Positions 46,740 to 60,160 of a stretch of DNA of 64,000 nucleotides are shown here, in pieces; position 1 is the stretch's first letter, and the number at the start of each line of letters is the position of its first letter. The translations under genes and the position numbers were made by a program. The DNA comes from Centropus unirufus. Taxonomy: Eukaryota; Chordata; Aves; Cuculiformes; Centropidae. The notes below the pieces were generated by a model. It made no database searches. It had not been told where the DNA came from and worked only from the letters and a program-made list of their open reading frames with translations. The stretch is taken from contig VYZI01000029.1 of the NCBI GenBank assembly GCA_013397695.1, positions 2,881,558 to 2,945,557 of the forward strand. The letters run 5' to 3'.

Positions 46740-49059
46740 TGAAATGGATAAAAAAAGCACAAATCTGAGGCATTACTTATATGTACCTGGTGAAATATAC
46801 AGTCACAAACCTGTGCTACTCTGTATTTCCTAGTTTTTGTAGCCTCTGCCAACTTAAAAGAAAAGACAATGAAAACCACCATCTGAAAATGTTTTTTTAT
46901 GCCAATGCACTGCTAAGTGCATTTCCAAAGCACTTAGTGTGAGTCTTATCAGGAAGTCTTATTTTATTACTTGAGATGGGAGACGTAATATATCTGGGCT
47001 CAAAAACACTCAGCTAGAGCGAACTTGCTTTATTCTTCCAGACCTTTCTACACCTTTGAAGCAGAGGAGAGGAGATGGTGCCCTGGAACTGCACCATGCC
47101 AAGCTCCGGCATGCAGCTCTGCAGCTGTGACCTGTGAGGCTGCTGGCCAGGCTTCAGAGGAGCCAGCCTTGCTGATGCTGCACGAGAACAGCTTTGTCAT
47201 AAAGCTGGGTGTATGAAAAAAACCGTTGAACCAGTAAAAGTGAAGCAAGCTTTTTGTTTCTCTCACTCCAGAAGAAAAAGGTCACACGTGCCGGCTCTAT
47301 GTGACCCACTGAGGCTCCATTGGTCCCTCAGACAAGAACACAGACAAGCTTCCTGTATTGCTTCCCTACAGCTCCTTTCCTGTTATGCCACTGTAATTTC
47401 AGAGGTGGAAGCAGATGAAAAAGATTTTTCCTTTGTAACTCAAGGTCTTTTCTTCTTTTGCCTGCCACAAGTGTAATACCTTGTTATTTTCTGTTCCTTT
47501 TCCTTCCAGAATGAGCTCTGATGGAGCTCCCTAATGATAACAAACCATCACTGCAGAAATATTGATACCTGTTGTAATCACTGGTATTCTGGCTTTTCAA
47601 TTTTCACTATTTGCCTTGGATCAAGTAGCTCTGTGCTAATGCAACAGAAGGTCACCAGATGAAGGGGCTGATAACAGAGAGGGACTGTTCTACTTAACAT
47701 GCATGGAGTATTATGCTTTTCAGTCGTCCTCGAGCTAATCTTTCAAGTTGTCCTTTTTTGACTTTCTCAGTTTAATCAGTTTAATCTCATCTTCCCTCTT
47801 TTCTGATTACAAGGATTTTCTGTAGAAACCTTGCCTCCACAATAAGGAACACGTGGCAATTTATTCTTATATTGATTTCAACATCTCTTTTCTGTTACCA
47901 GGGCTCTGATGCAAGGGGTGAGGACGGGAGTCAGAGAGGAAGCAGAGGGACCCTCTAGGGTCTCCTGCTTGGCAAATGGTCACATTTTTGTTATTTGGGA
48001 GTAGGAATGAAATCAGAAAATTAAGTCAGAAGTGACAGCCAGATTGGAAATACTCAACTGTGATTAAAAGTTAGTGGAGACATTAAGAGCAATAAAGCAT
48101 AATGACAAGATGAGTTAAATCCTGGGCACCACTAATCAAACTATTTAGGCCACATTTCCAAGGGGCTCTTTCATGGTTGCCATCATAACTTCTTACCAAG
48201 CAGAACACAGCATTGCTTGCCCCACAGGTGGGGAAACCAGATGCAACGCTCTGGGAGTTAGGATGAAATTAGGAAGAATGGAGAAAAGAAAGCAAGAGGT
48301 AAAATTTTTTTCCACTTTGTACCCAACCTTGGAGTCAGAGAGTTCAGGCAGCTCTGGGAATGCCAAGCAGGCAACAGACAGCCCCATTCCAAGAATAAGC
48401 TGAATCTGTCCAAAAAGCAAGGGAGAGGTCCAAGAGATGATTGCCACCTTGTCATAGCACCAAATAAGTAAGGGAAGATTTCTCCCAACCTCCTACTTAT
48501 TTAGTTGCTTCTGTGTTAGACACAACCTCTCTATCACATCTTTGTAGTCTCTCATTTTGCAGACAACTGGAACATTTATCTATAGCCTCACTTTCCCCCA
48601 GACATACACACTTCTCAACCTGTACGTGACACAACAGCAGCAAGACGGGAACTGATAGAATGAGCTGGTGTATCTGCTTAGTCCTGCAAGCCTGCTCTAT
48701 TTTTCCTACAAGTCATGGATGATTTTACTTTTTCTTCAGGGTTCCTGGAGATAATGATATGCCATAGCCAGCAGAGGTGGACATCTGTTTTAATAACTGT
48801 GCACTTAGAAAGACCATTAGTCTATTTGATCTTCCTTTCTTGTTTTTCAGTGCACCCTATCCACTTCTCTGTTAATTAAATAGATGAAACCACTGGGTTG
48901 AAGAAACAATTAAACAACAGCTGAAATAAAAAAGTGGAAGGGGGGAGACTCTCTTTTCTTCTTGTACTTTCAGCTGATACTGCTTGGTAGAAATTGCCCT
49001 ACTTTTTGAGCATACGCTTTCTTTTCCTTTCACAGAAAGAAAATGTAGTTTATGAGGGC
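46740..49059. other. No gene recognised
   Basis: A slightly GC-richer patch at 47040-47340 gives overlapping frames on both strands without known domains. No repeat or exon pair was identified. Confidence 0.5.
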
Positions 49060-49652
49060 TGTCGTGGTCTAACCCCAGCCAGCAACTAAGCACCACACAG
49101 CCACTTGCTCACTCCCGCAGTGGGATGGGGGAGAGAATCAGAAGGGTAACAGTGAGAAAACACGGGAGTTGAGATAAAGACAGTTTAATAGATAAAAAAA
49201 AGCCATGCACACAAGCAAAGCAAAACAAGGAATTCATTCATTGCTTCCCACTGGCAGGCAGGTGTTCAGTCATCTCCAGGAAAGCAGGGCTCCACCATGT
49301 GTAGCAGTTACTTGGGAAGACAAATGCTATCACTCTGAACATTTCTGCCTTCCTTCTACTTCCCTTCAGTTTATATGCTGAGCATGATGTCATATGGTAT
49401 CCCTGTGGTCATTTGGGGTCAGCTGTCCCAGCTGTGTCCCCTCCCAGCTTCTTGTGCACCCCCAGCCTCCTCACTGGTGGGGCAGTGTGAGAAGCAGAGG
49501 AGCCTTGGCACTGCCCAAGCACTGCTCAGCAGTACCTAAAGCATCAACCCCTGTGTTATCAACACCATCTTCTGCACAAACCCAAAGCATAGCCCATACC
49601 AGGTACTATGAAGAAAATTAATCCTGCCTCAGCCAAAACCAGCACAAGGACA
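49060..49652 (-). mobile_element. Solo LTR of an avian endogenous retrovirus
   Basis: The 593 bp begin TG and end CA. The plus strand opens TGTCGTGGTCTAACCCCAGC, followed by CAGCAACTAAGCACCAC and AGTGGGATGGGGGAGAGAAT. It then has GTTGAGATAAAGACAGTTTA and, near the end, TGTTATCAACACCATCTTCT and CTATGAAGAAAATTAATCC. This is the antisense of an LTR family I recall as abundant in birds and usually grouped with ERV-L-type elements. On the minus strand a TATA-like CATATAAAC sits at 49369-49377, a decayed CRE-like TGACATCA just upstream of it, and an ATTAAA poly(A) signal at 49184-49189. That gives the order U3, R, U5 from right to left. No gag, pol or env sequence flanks it, so it is a solo LTR left by recombination between the two LTRs of a provirus. 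I see no target-site duplication at the boundaries. It is eroded and encodes no protein. Confidence 0.9.
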
Positions 49653-52569
49653 TATCTACCTAATGATAACATGGTCAAGTTAACCCAAGAGAAAAATGCA
49701 TCCCATTAATGCGCTCATGTTTGATTGGCAACTACAGTACAGGACTGGCATTGCAAAGGCCAGTGTAAGTGTATTACACTTGAATTGGTTGCTATTTAAT
49801 TGATGCATCTGTCACACACATGCATGTGTCCTAAAAAAAACAGAGAGAAAGGAACAAGAAGTTAAGAAGTTACGAGTTTTTTGGTTTTGTTTTTTTTTTT
49901 AATATTACCGTTAGCAGGTATAGCCAAAAAATAACAAGTATGAAGCTACTGTCATCAACCTTGTGCACATGCTGTAGGAAGAGGAAAGACTGACCCTTGT
50001 CAGCCTTGGCCAGCACACTGCAGCAGCCTGGAGCTAGGGAGTCTGGTAACTGTAGGATGTGGCAGAACCACATGCAGTCCACCCTTCCTCCTTTGCACAT
50101 AAGCAAGTGGGCAATCACAAACTCTTCTGAGAGCTCAGCAAGGAAAGGGGGAAATCTTTGTCCCAGCCAGTGTCCCTACTACACCCCTACCTCTGTTTTC
50201 TGCCCCATGGGACAAAGAGTGGCAGGCATTGCAGGGCAGTGCCAGGACCCAAAGTTTTCTCAGGCATGGCAACAGGGAGCAAGGGTGGAAAACATGAAGA
50301 CTGATGAGAGGTGATGGGCTACTCCTTTGCAGAGGTGAACAGAAGTAGAATCACACGGACACCGTGCTCACTACAGACAGGAGAACAGACCAGGGTTGAT
50401 TTCTGGAACAGTGGAGAGCATGAAACACATTTTTGTTTCACTAGTTGTGTTCACCTTTAAACAATACTGGAGGACACGGGATGGCTTTGCAGGAAGTTCA
50501 TCACCCTTTCATAAAGCAAAGCTCACCTTCCCCTACAGGCATGAGAAAAGGAAAGACTTTTAGAATACAAGATCTTTGGCAACCCAATAGAGAATCATAT
50601 GACTAGAATATTGCCTCTATGAAATTACTTCCCACAAAACAATCAACTTCTTTCTAAAAACTGACTGACTTTGCTAAAAAGTGGCAATACTATCACAAAA
50701 GAAAAGCAAAAAAAATAAGCTTTTTTCTCTTGTGCCCTACCTACCCTACTGCCACCACCACTCCATATCATCTGCACATAAAAATGTTAAATTTGCCTTT
50801 CCAGAAACCTCTTCATTAAATTGTTCCCTGTAAATATGATTAGTTCTTGAGCCATCTGAACAAATTAGTTTTTCTACCCCAACATTTTCCTTTGTGTGGA
50901 TGCCACAGTCATAATCTGTGAAATGAATAGTACTTGTTATAGTTCTTATAATCTTATCACATGAATATTGTAGAAATTTTCCCACTTTTCTACATTCACA
51001 CCACAGCTGATCTATCCATTACCTGGAAAAGACCAGAAGATTTCCAGATGTCTTTCACACCATGAATTTAAAAGCACTGTTTTACACCTGGAGACTGGAA
51101 GGGAGGGTGGAGGTAGGACAAACACAGGGAAGCACTTTATGTACAGTAGGGACATGGGAGGGGTATGGATGATAGTTTGGAAGGGAGACAGGAAGACAGA
51201 ACAAGATGGAGCAGTGAGAGCACAAATCACCTGTTTCTGTTGTTGCCAGACTTTTACTCTCACTTCCTGAATTTTCTGGCAGATGTACTCTGTACCTAAA
51301 GACTTAGTGCAAGACCTAGACACTCTTCTGGTCAGATCTTTGTGTATTCAAGAGAGATCTCACCTCTATTAAGCTGAAAGGGTCAGGAGAAGTTATCCAT
51401 AATCCTACAGCAGCTGCAACCCAGAAGACCCCAGCAGGAGAAAGCAGCACCCACTGCACTATGAGAGGTGAGAGAAGAGGGCTGTGTGCAGACAGCAGCA
51501 CAGTGATATTGGAAGGGAAAGGATCAGGGAACTTTTAAATTGCTGAGCATGAACTAGTTTGTTTTTTTTCCAGAAAACTGGATTATGAATAATCCTGTCT
51601 GAAAAATTGCTAGAAAAAAAAGTTAAATAAAACAGCTGACCTCAGTTCATCTCTCTTTTTAAGGAGAAAAAGAGCCTGTAATAGTTCTGAGACATGCATT
51701 TCTGTTAAAAAAACATGTCCTAATGTAACATCTGCACCAGTGTCCAATGTGGATTTTCATGTGAAATCAGCTTTGTGGGTCCATTTGTGCACTCACAATA
51801 TTGGCAAATCAAGGCAATATCATGTAACACAAAGCTATATCCTTTTCCCTAGTTCCTCTAATTGTATTCTCCTATTAAATGATCATCATGCAAATGCTGA
51901 AAGGGGAAGATCTTGCATGGTAATGGAAATCCTTTCTGTTCCTGTAATCTATTTATTGAGGCTTTTCCAATTATTTTTATACTATAATAAAAAAAGTAAG
52001 AAATATGAGTACAAAGAAACTACAGAGAAAAGGCATATGTGATTGGATTAGTGAATCCAGAACAAAATCATCAATAGATGTCTTTATTATTAAAATAGAG
52101 TAGTGATTTTTGCTGAATGATTAGCCAAAGTTTCAAAGCCTTGCAGAGTTGTTTCCATTAGCATAAGAAATCAGCAGCGTAAGTCAATTGTACTCTTGGT
52201 ATAATCTTAAAATAATCTTGTTTACTAATCCTCCCCAAATATTTCACCCAAGTCCTATTTTTCTGAATGCAATAAAAGCAAAAGCATCAGCAAAGACTGT
52301 TATTCTCCTTCAGGAATTCCCAGCTCTTCCACCCTAGAGAGCTCAATGTCAAGTCCTTCTGGATGAGTATTCTCACTCCAGAGCACATGGCCAACGCTTC
52401 TTGTAAGACTTCTGTTCTCTCACTAGCAGGTTTCAGCCAAACTCCCCTGTGTCTGCAGAAATGAAATGCTCGTGTCATTGTCTGAGACCTCACACAACAT
52501 AGTTCTTCATGGCACTGGTTGTCCACCAGGAGAGACCAAATGAAACTCTGATACTTGGGTCACTCCTGT
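49653..52569. other. No gene recognised
   Basis: A T-run lies at about 49888-49900. Frames of up to 105 codons (49997-50314 plus, 51012-51323 minus) show nothing familiar. Confidence 0.5.
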
Positions 52570-52588
52570 TTTATTATTATTATTATTT
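52570..52588 (+). repeat. (ATT)n microsatellite
   Basis: About six ATT units. Probably length-polymorphic. Confidence 0.9.
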
Positions 52589-54651
52589 TGCATATCTTGC
52601 ATTTAAGGTTTTGATGCAGGCCTGGCTCTATTCAAAACAGTTTCTTATAGGGTCTGGGGAGGAAGCGTTTGTATGAGGACAGGGTGGAGGTTTCGTACCA
52701 GAAACCCCTTGTCTCCTGAACCAATCTAAGCTTTGCCTGTCGCCTCTCATACTGTACTGATGCTTAGCCAAAGATTCCATCTAAAAGAAGTTGGAGGGCC
52801 AAGACATTACACATGATTTATCCCTTGCAGCAAGACGCAACCTGACATAACCCATGGACGTGCAGCTTAACATTTCAAACATGCCCCAAAATAAGCCTTT
52901 TTGCAACAGTTGCTACTGTCACATGAAAGCTGCAGTATACATCCTGGGAAATCCTGTTGCTGGTACAAATCTGATGCATCTTTATTTTCCACTCCACTCT
53001 TCTTACAAAAGCATTCTTTATGATTGATATATTAAAGCATATCTTCCCATTAGAACAGCACTATTTTTCCATCAGCTTTAATTATGTCAGATGCGACATG
53101 CAGCTCAAGCTCACCTCCATTTACCTAATGCATTACTGTCATTTTGAAGGGCAGATGTTCTTACATCCCATGCTTCAACAAGCTCAGGTCTTTTCTACTG
53201 CCTTACAGAGATGGAACTCCAATGAGAGGTACCACTTCTACGTAGCATGACTAGTGGAGCTGTGGTCCACACCACCATGCACACAGATGCGTCCCTTAAA
53301 CCACTGCACTTTGTCACCAACACACCCACTGTACATTGATTTTGTGACTCTACTCGGGATTACCATTGTAATATTCTGGAGTATTTATCTCAGTTTTTGT
53401 AAGGGAAATACCCATAATGTACCGTTATCTGGAGAGCAGCAATTTCAGCTCATGAGCTTTGAAACCTGTTTTCATTCTGTAATGGAGTGAAAAGCCCATC
53501 TTTTGAGAGTCTTCACAGGCTCATATTTTGCAAAATTCTTCACTTGTCTTGGCCTTCAAAAGTGCACTTCTTTCCACCTTCCTTCAAATGGACACACCTT
53601 AGCGAAGCATTTCTAGGAGAAGGAAAAAGTACTTTTGATGAAAATCAAAATCATGTCTCTTCGAGCTCTTTATGCAGAAGCTCCTGATCCTGGAGCCCTT
53701 CATAATGCCCTTCAAAATATGTCTACCATATGACATGTTTTTCAGCCTCCTTGTTTGCTCTCAACTATGAACAACTGATCAAGCAGGCAACAGAAGAAGG
53801 CATGCAAGCTTCATAAATCTTTAAAATACCTGATAAAACTTTTAAGTCAGCTCCTATCTCCTCAGCCCAGAAGAAGGTGTGACATGGGACGGGTGATAGC
53901 TGTGGTAATGTCACACTATCCCTCCAGTGACTGTAACGGTGAGGTGTCAACACAGCATGCCTGGGTGACTTCATCACCCTCAGATGTATAGAAGGAGATG
54001 GCAATATTATCTCCAGTAATTCTCACTTCTTCTGGCATCAGGGTCCTGTGGGAGTATGCACTGCTCAAAGGCTGGCCCGTTCACTTATTTCTGCAAGAGC
54101 AAAGGAAATTTTTTTTTCTCAGATCTCTAAAGAAAGTTTACACCTTTATTTATGAAACACCAGAGAAGGAAAGCTTTAAATAATACATTTCCAGAGTGTC
54201 TTGTGCACAAGTGTCATGGATGGGTGAACTCATTTGAACCATAGGAAAAATGGTATTCAAACAGCACACCTGCAGTCAGCTGTGAAACCACTCTGCTACT
54301 ACAAAAAAAAGCTGCCAAAGAGCAGGAGAGGTGCTTTGGGAAGGGAGCCACCACCACTGGCAGCTTCCAGTCACAGTGCCCAGTGCTCCAGTACCTGGTG
54401 AGATACAACTGCTGGCAGAGGGAGAAGGGCAACAACTACATTCCTCTCATTCACTTCTTGAAAGCAAAGATGTAGCAGCTTGTTTAAATAAACAAGAACC
54501 ACAGCAGCCCCTTAGCTTGTTATTGGCAGGGAATTAATGACTCACAGGTAATGTATTTTGATGAATATGAAGAGAAGGTGATTAGGACAATATACTGAGA
54601 AGAGTCGTCAGTGTTGCGACAGAATTGTTATATTTTAAATATATTTTTTTT
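52589..54651. other. No gene recognised
   Basis: A T-run lies near 54110-54119. Nothing else was identified. Confidence 0.5.
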
Positions 54652-54675
54652 TTCAGTAACATATATATTACTGAA
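54652..54675. repeat. Short inverted repeat with AT loop
   Basis: TTCAGTAA and TTACTGAA form a perfect 8-bp inverted repeat around an eight-base CATATATA spacer, next to a T-run. It could extrude as a hairpin, but many such sequences occur by chance in AT-rich DNA. Confidence 0.7.
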
Positions 54676-57600
54676 GAAGATTATCCGCAATATTTTTTTC
54701 TTTTTAACCTATTGCAAACAAAAAAGAAGAAGAGTTTATGAGTCTAGGCACAAAGGAGAAGAAAGATGAGAGATTAGTGAAGCTAGGATTACATCTTGCT
54801 TATAGATGAGAAAAAAAAGAAATTCCTACATGACCATAAAGAAGGAAACAGGTTCACTTGTAATACCTGCTCCCAGGCTAGAACATGAAGCTTGTATTTT
54901 TGAAAGTCCTTGAGACTTCATAGCCTGTTCAGGCATCAGAGAAGACAGTTAAATAAGAAAGTATCCCTTCTCATTGTTCTCTGCAGGAATTCTTGTTGCA
55001 AAACATTCTCAAATTATACCCTTAATATGCTGATTTCAGAGCATTTACACCCTGCAGGAGTTTTGTCCTTTGGCTATGTAAACTCTAACTATAGTGGATA
55101 GCAAACTGGATGAGTTGTAATTGGTTTTCTCAACCAGACAGCAGAGAAAGATGGATAAAAAAAAATCACTGATTATCTCTACCAAAAAATATCATGCTTT
55201 ACAGTGTTCTGGGACTATGTGGACTTCTCTGTGACTATACGTTTCTTCTCTAGACCCACAAGACTATAAAAGTATAATGTGCTAAAATGTTTGAGGCTGA
55301 TCCTCTATATTAAAACAAATGAATAGAAAAAATCCCTTTCAGAGCCTTTCTCAATATACCCGAGCATCTGCAGCTTAATCATAACAATGTCAACAAAATG
55401 AACCAGATCTGTTTCCTCCTTCCTGAAAGCCAATGTTTCTACACTGAATGTTATCACCATAGTGGGAAAAATTGAGCATCTGATGATACTCCGGAGTGAG
55501 GTTTCTATATGATTTTCAGGAGAAATCACACCCTAACATGATCAAATGCCTTTCTGTCGTGGTTGAGGTTAATACTGGCAATTCTGGGGCAAAATAATGG
55601 GACATTGGGGTTTCCCTTTTGCTCCTCTCTCTTAACTTAAATGCTATTTAGAATTTTAAACTTGGTACCTTTCATGTTTTCTTAAAAGCCAAACAAGATG
55701 AAGTCCTTAAATGAGGCCTTTATGACTGCTGCTACCATTTGGGAATCAGTAGTTTCCCACTTCTATGTTTTGAGATTTTTGGAGGGAACTATTTTCTCTT
55801 AATTCTGTTACAATTACTTTCCACTGACTTTGTCTCAGTTAATAATAACAACTTGGCTTAGCTTTGCAGCTTAAAATTTTGGATAGCCTTCATCTCATAA
55901 TCTGCCTTTTAAATCAGCCCCATCCCTTTTTCAGTCTGTTCACCAGAAAATAATCCTCTCAAGATCATGAGAATGATTAGAAGCCTGGAATTTTCACCAT
56001 TCTTACCACAGATTTCTCAACACAATTTCAATATGGAAAAGTTCATTTTTCACTGATGTTTCACGGCAACTTTTCATAAGGAGTAAAAGGAATAATCTAA
56101 GCTTCAAGCATGTACATTATAACAAATCAGTGTTTTTAAATTCCAGTGGGCATTGGTCAGAATTCATTCCAAAAGGCTTTTTGCTGCATTTAAAATTATA
56201 TTTAGAAAGACTAAAAAACATTCCAATAAAATTGGAATATTGGCAATAAAAAGATCCCAGACATCTTGTGCAGTAGCTACAGGCACTAGAAAAATGCAGA
56301 TTTAGCTGATCTGAATAATGTCCAATCCATGTTATGTGACCACAAAGCAAGAGCAGGTCTCAGAAGATCTCTTCTTTATCCAAAGCAAAGGTTTGTCTGT
56401 ACCTGAGAAGATTCTAGAGTAGAAGGTCTAGACATTACCATGAGGTTTTGCTTCCTTCTAGTGGAAAAGAGCACTAAAATACACATACATGGGTATGCGG
56501 AAGGTTCACAGTTTCTTTCTTTTACTACCTAAGAAAAAAACTAGAAAAGCAGGTCTTCTTGATCCTCCTCTATTTTCTTGAGGAAAATCATTGGCGGACA
56601 TGATAACCAGGTGAGATCCACTCTTGCTTAATGTGGTGGAGATCAGGAGTGATTCACTGACTTTGTGCCGGTGAGAACAGAATCCGCAATGAGCATTTGA
56701 AAGCTGTCAGTACTGCAGAAGGCCAAAAGAAACATTCCACAGGTGTATTTTCAGGGCCAAGGAGTGAAAATGGTTTTAATAAATCCAAGTGAAAAAAAGA
56801 CTTAAATAGGACTTTAGTGATGCATAAGACTTCAGCAGTCCTCTGCCCAAGGGTGTCTTTCTTGATGTAATACCCTGTCATGAGGCTAGGTTTTAATTAC
56901 ATGAGCCATGGGCAAAACTATATCTGCTTTCTAATACCATTTTGATGTGGTATTCCCTGTATCTCTAGGAAATTAAGGTCCCCTGCTATGCTTATACTCT
57001 CTAGAGCATTAAACAGCAAGTGTTATTGTCAAAGACAAGCAGTGTAGTCTGTACTGGAAGTGGAAAAAAAACTGAGTTGTCCCGCAATTCAGCAAAGGAT
57101 TTAAATCCCCTGCACAGCTCCACTAACTCTCAGAGATAAAACTTACCATTTGTGCATGAAAATTCAAAGGCATTAACCCCAGGACATACCAGACACCAGA
57201 CACCAAAATGCCTTCCTGCTAATTAGTGTAGCACTTAGTTCAGATTTCCAGTTCTTTTCTGGAGCATAAAAACCTGCAATACCACAGCACAGGACAAATC
57301 TGCTGCTGCAGCTGCAGCACTCGAGTGTCTTGTGAACTCTGTGCCTCCTAGTGCAGAGCCACACTATCGCAGCTCTCTGAAATGACCAGATATAATTGGG
57401 TTCAGTGGAGTTCAAAGCTATGCTCCAGCTTTCTCATATCAAAGTCCATGGATTCAGTGGCAGCCGAAGCACATTGAAATGTTGGGACAATAGGAGGGAA
57501 GTTATGAGCAGAGCACGTTCATTCAGATCTGTCCTGTTAGATGCCAGGATGGAGTACACAAGCAGTTTTTCATTGAGCTTTCAGGAACTCAGGTGTGGTC

Positions 57601-59768
57601 CCCTGGAGAAGGCTTTATCTCCCCCTCTAATTGCTGCAAAACATATCTCACTTCTGCTAATGCACTTTGCCTACTTCAGGATTTGGTACTTCTGAGACCC
57701 ATTTACATTTTTTTTAAATGTCAGGACTTCCTCTCAAGATTGTGCATTCATTATATTTATTTTCTTGGATATGAATTAACAAACCATCCCTGAAGAATTC
57801 GCAGCTATTAACTTTGTCAAATAGTAGCTCAAGTGAGAGTTAAAGGCAAATGGTCTAAAAGAAAGTAATGGGCCAAAGTGCCTCCAGGGTATTCATCTAC
57901 CCCAAAACTCATTTCAAAGGAAGTTCTGTTGCTGTTGATATGAGAATAGAAAGTGCAAATACAGAGAAGTGTAGAAGGATTAAAGTTCTTTTGTCTAGAT
58001 AGCCAAGATGTTCAAATCTTCACCCTCACTCCTAGTTGATGCTTCTGCCTTGTCCATTCCTGCCCCACATTCACTCTTGAAAGCTCCAGACTAGCAATAA
58101 CTGCCCAGCTATATTGTCATGGGATGGCCACTTGTCTCAAATTGCTCTCAGCTGGTTCAGACCTGGGCTGATGTTCACTATCAACCTTATTCTGGAAAGA
58201 AGACTGACTCACTGCCACTACTAAAGCTAAGAAAGCTATAAATGACATTGCAACTGATTCACCTTGCATGGAGTTACAGAAGATATGAAGAGTGTACTAT
58301 ATAATGTAACTGCTTATAATCTTGGTCATTCTGTGGGCTGCAATTGCAAATTAATTTCTGATGACTGGAATGTGATGAAGGGTCTGAGTGCCCAGAAGTC
58401 CATCTGGTTTTCTCCAAATATACCAGCTGTACACAACTGAGAATGCATGTTCATTAGTTCCGTATACATAATTCCAGACTGTACAATTTCATACAAAGTA
58501 CTGTTTCTTTCCACAAAACCTGCCTCACCAACAACTCTGAAAAATACTAGTTAGACACAGTTCTGCACAGGTAAAGTATACAACATAGTTGTTGTCATTG
58601 CTGCACATAACTGACTGGTTTTCTTCAGATGTTTTATGTGTCTGTTGCTGACACTAGCAGACCCAGTCATTCAGTCATTTGTTTGGTTTTGAATATTTCA
58701 ACAACAAAAAAAAGAAAAGCAAAAGAAGCCCTTCAGGTAAAAATAACCTCCCAGTGCACTGCAAGTTAAAGCAAAGTCAATTTGTTGGCTTTTTAATGTC
58801 ATGTTTATGTATTTTTCTGTTCTGCAAAATCACCATGGAGAGCCAAAAGCACTGAGGTGCAGTTTCTACCCAATACCTGGAGACTTTGTACAAGCTACAG
58901 AGCCACATGGGCAAAATATTTTATCCAGTCTCTTATGATATTACTTCTGGTTCTTGAGTTAGGCTGCCGGTCTTCACCCAGAGTTTACTGCTGTATGTTA
59001 ACTTGCTGGGTATAGACCTATATTTTCTTTCAGAAATGTTTGGATTTTTTTCAATATTTGATAAAAATGAAGATACCTGTTTGGTCACTTTCAGCTGAAT
59101 GTGAGAAAGTTTCATGTGTGTTTATGTGAGTCAGAAATACCCTTTTTTTTTAAATTTAGGATGCTTAAAACTCTCCCTAAAGAAGACTTTTTGTATCTGG
59201 CATGCAACAAGGAACATCACAGAGCTAAAATCCATTGAAACAGGATGAGCCATCCTTGTTGATACCTATTAGTTTTGAATCAGGTCACCCACCAAGTGCT
59301 ATTAGGATTACCCCATAGCAGTAGACATGGGCCTTTTTATAGGGTTTTTTGTCAGTAAATTTTTCTAAAAGAAAAATTGTTCTCAGTCAGCGTGAAATAA
59401 TTTATGAGCAGGATAGCTGGAAAAGAAATGGAGGTCTGACCAAGAGGAGTGCTGGGTGACTGGCACTGCTATCTTAGCAAAGGTCCAAATTCATGTTCAA
59501 ATCCCTCCCTCTCACATCCAGTGTCAAGAAGGTTATTCACTGTAGATGTCTTGGGAGAATGCTCTAAACAGCCAATAATGCAATGAAGTATTTGTGTAGC
59601 TATTGGGTAAAGAAGGAGAAAAAATATTGCGTGCTAAAGGAAATGTTTCTTCTGTGACAAAATTATTTTTTTCCTTTTGTTTTTTTATTTTGCTGATGAA
59701 AAAGACTACTTCAAGTAGAACTGAAAAATTTTTATATACTTTGCTCAGTAGGCCAACTAAAAGAATCT
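54676..59768. other. No gene recognised
   Basis: About 5 kb without an identifiable exon, repeat or RNA gene. Short CTGCTGCAGCTGCAG words occur near 57301. The plus-strand frame near 56580 reads RKIIGGHDNQ by chance (see rejected items). Confidence 0.5.
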
Positions 59769-59789
59769 ATTATTATTATTATTATTATT
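59769..59789 (+). repeat. (ATT)n microsatellite
   Basis: Seven ATT units, the longest pure trinucleotide run in the window. Confidence 0.9.
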
Positions 59790-59929
59790 TCCACCGTGTT
59801 ACTTCTAACCTTTCTATTTCATACAAACTACGTTTACACTATTGGCTTTCTAAAGAGCCACAGCATCAGGATCCATAGAACAGCCAGGGTCAAAATTTCA
59901 CTATTTTTTAATACACCTACAACACACAC

Positions 59930-60160
59930 AGATTTGCATAATAGGCCCTAATGCCTCCTTCAGAATCATTATGGTCTATTGAGTAAATAATGTGTCTATT
60001 GAAAACGGTTGAAATACCCATTTAGTTGATAGACTCTATTGACTCCTAATAAGAAGCTATTAGAGTTGAATAAATATTATGCATTTTAAAACTTGCCTAA
60101 ATATATTTCATTTCCACATATTTTCATATTTACACAATGGACTTTAAAGAACATGTTGTC
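59930..60160. promoter_or_regulatory. Candidate conserved non-coding element
   Basis: AT-rich, non-repetitive stretch with TTGCATAATAGG, GAATCATTATGG, GAGTAAATAATG, GAATAAATATTATGCATTTT and CTAATAAG words (POU and homeodomain-like). Suggestive composition only. Confidence 0.18.

Noticed and set aside
55557..55620. TGTCGTGGTT, the same first ten bases as the LTR family at 49.06 kb
   Set aside because: Similarity stops after about ten bases. None of the later LTR landmarks (GTGGGATGGGGGAGAG, TATA box, CA end) follow.
56582..56610. Frame reading RKIIGGHDNQ, like the activation site of trypsin-type serine proteases, bounded by an acceptor-like tract and a GTGAGA donor
   Set aside because: The segment is only 28 nt. 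No catalytic His, Asp or Ser segment follows in the window, and the frame ends in TAA soon after the donor. Most likely chance.
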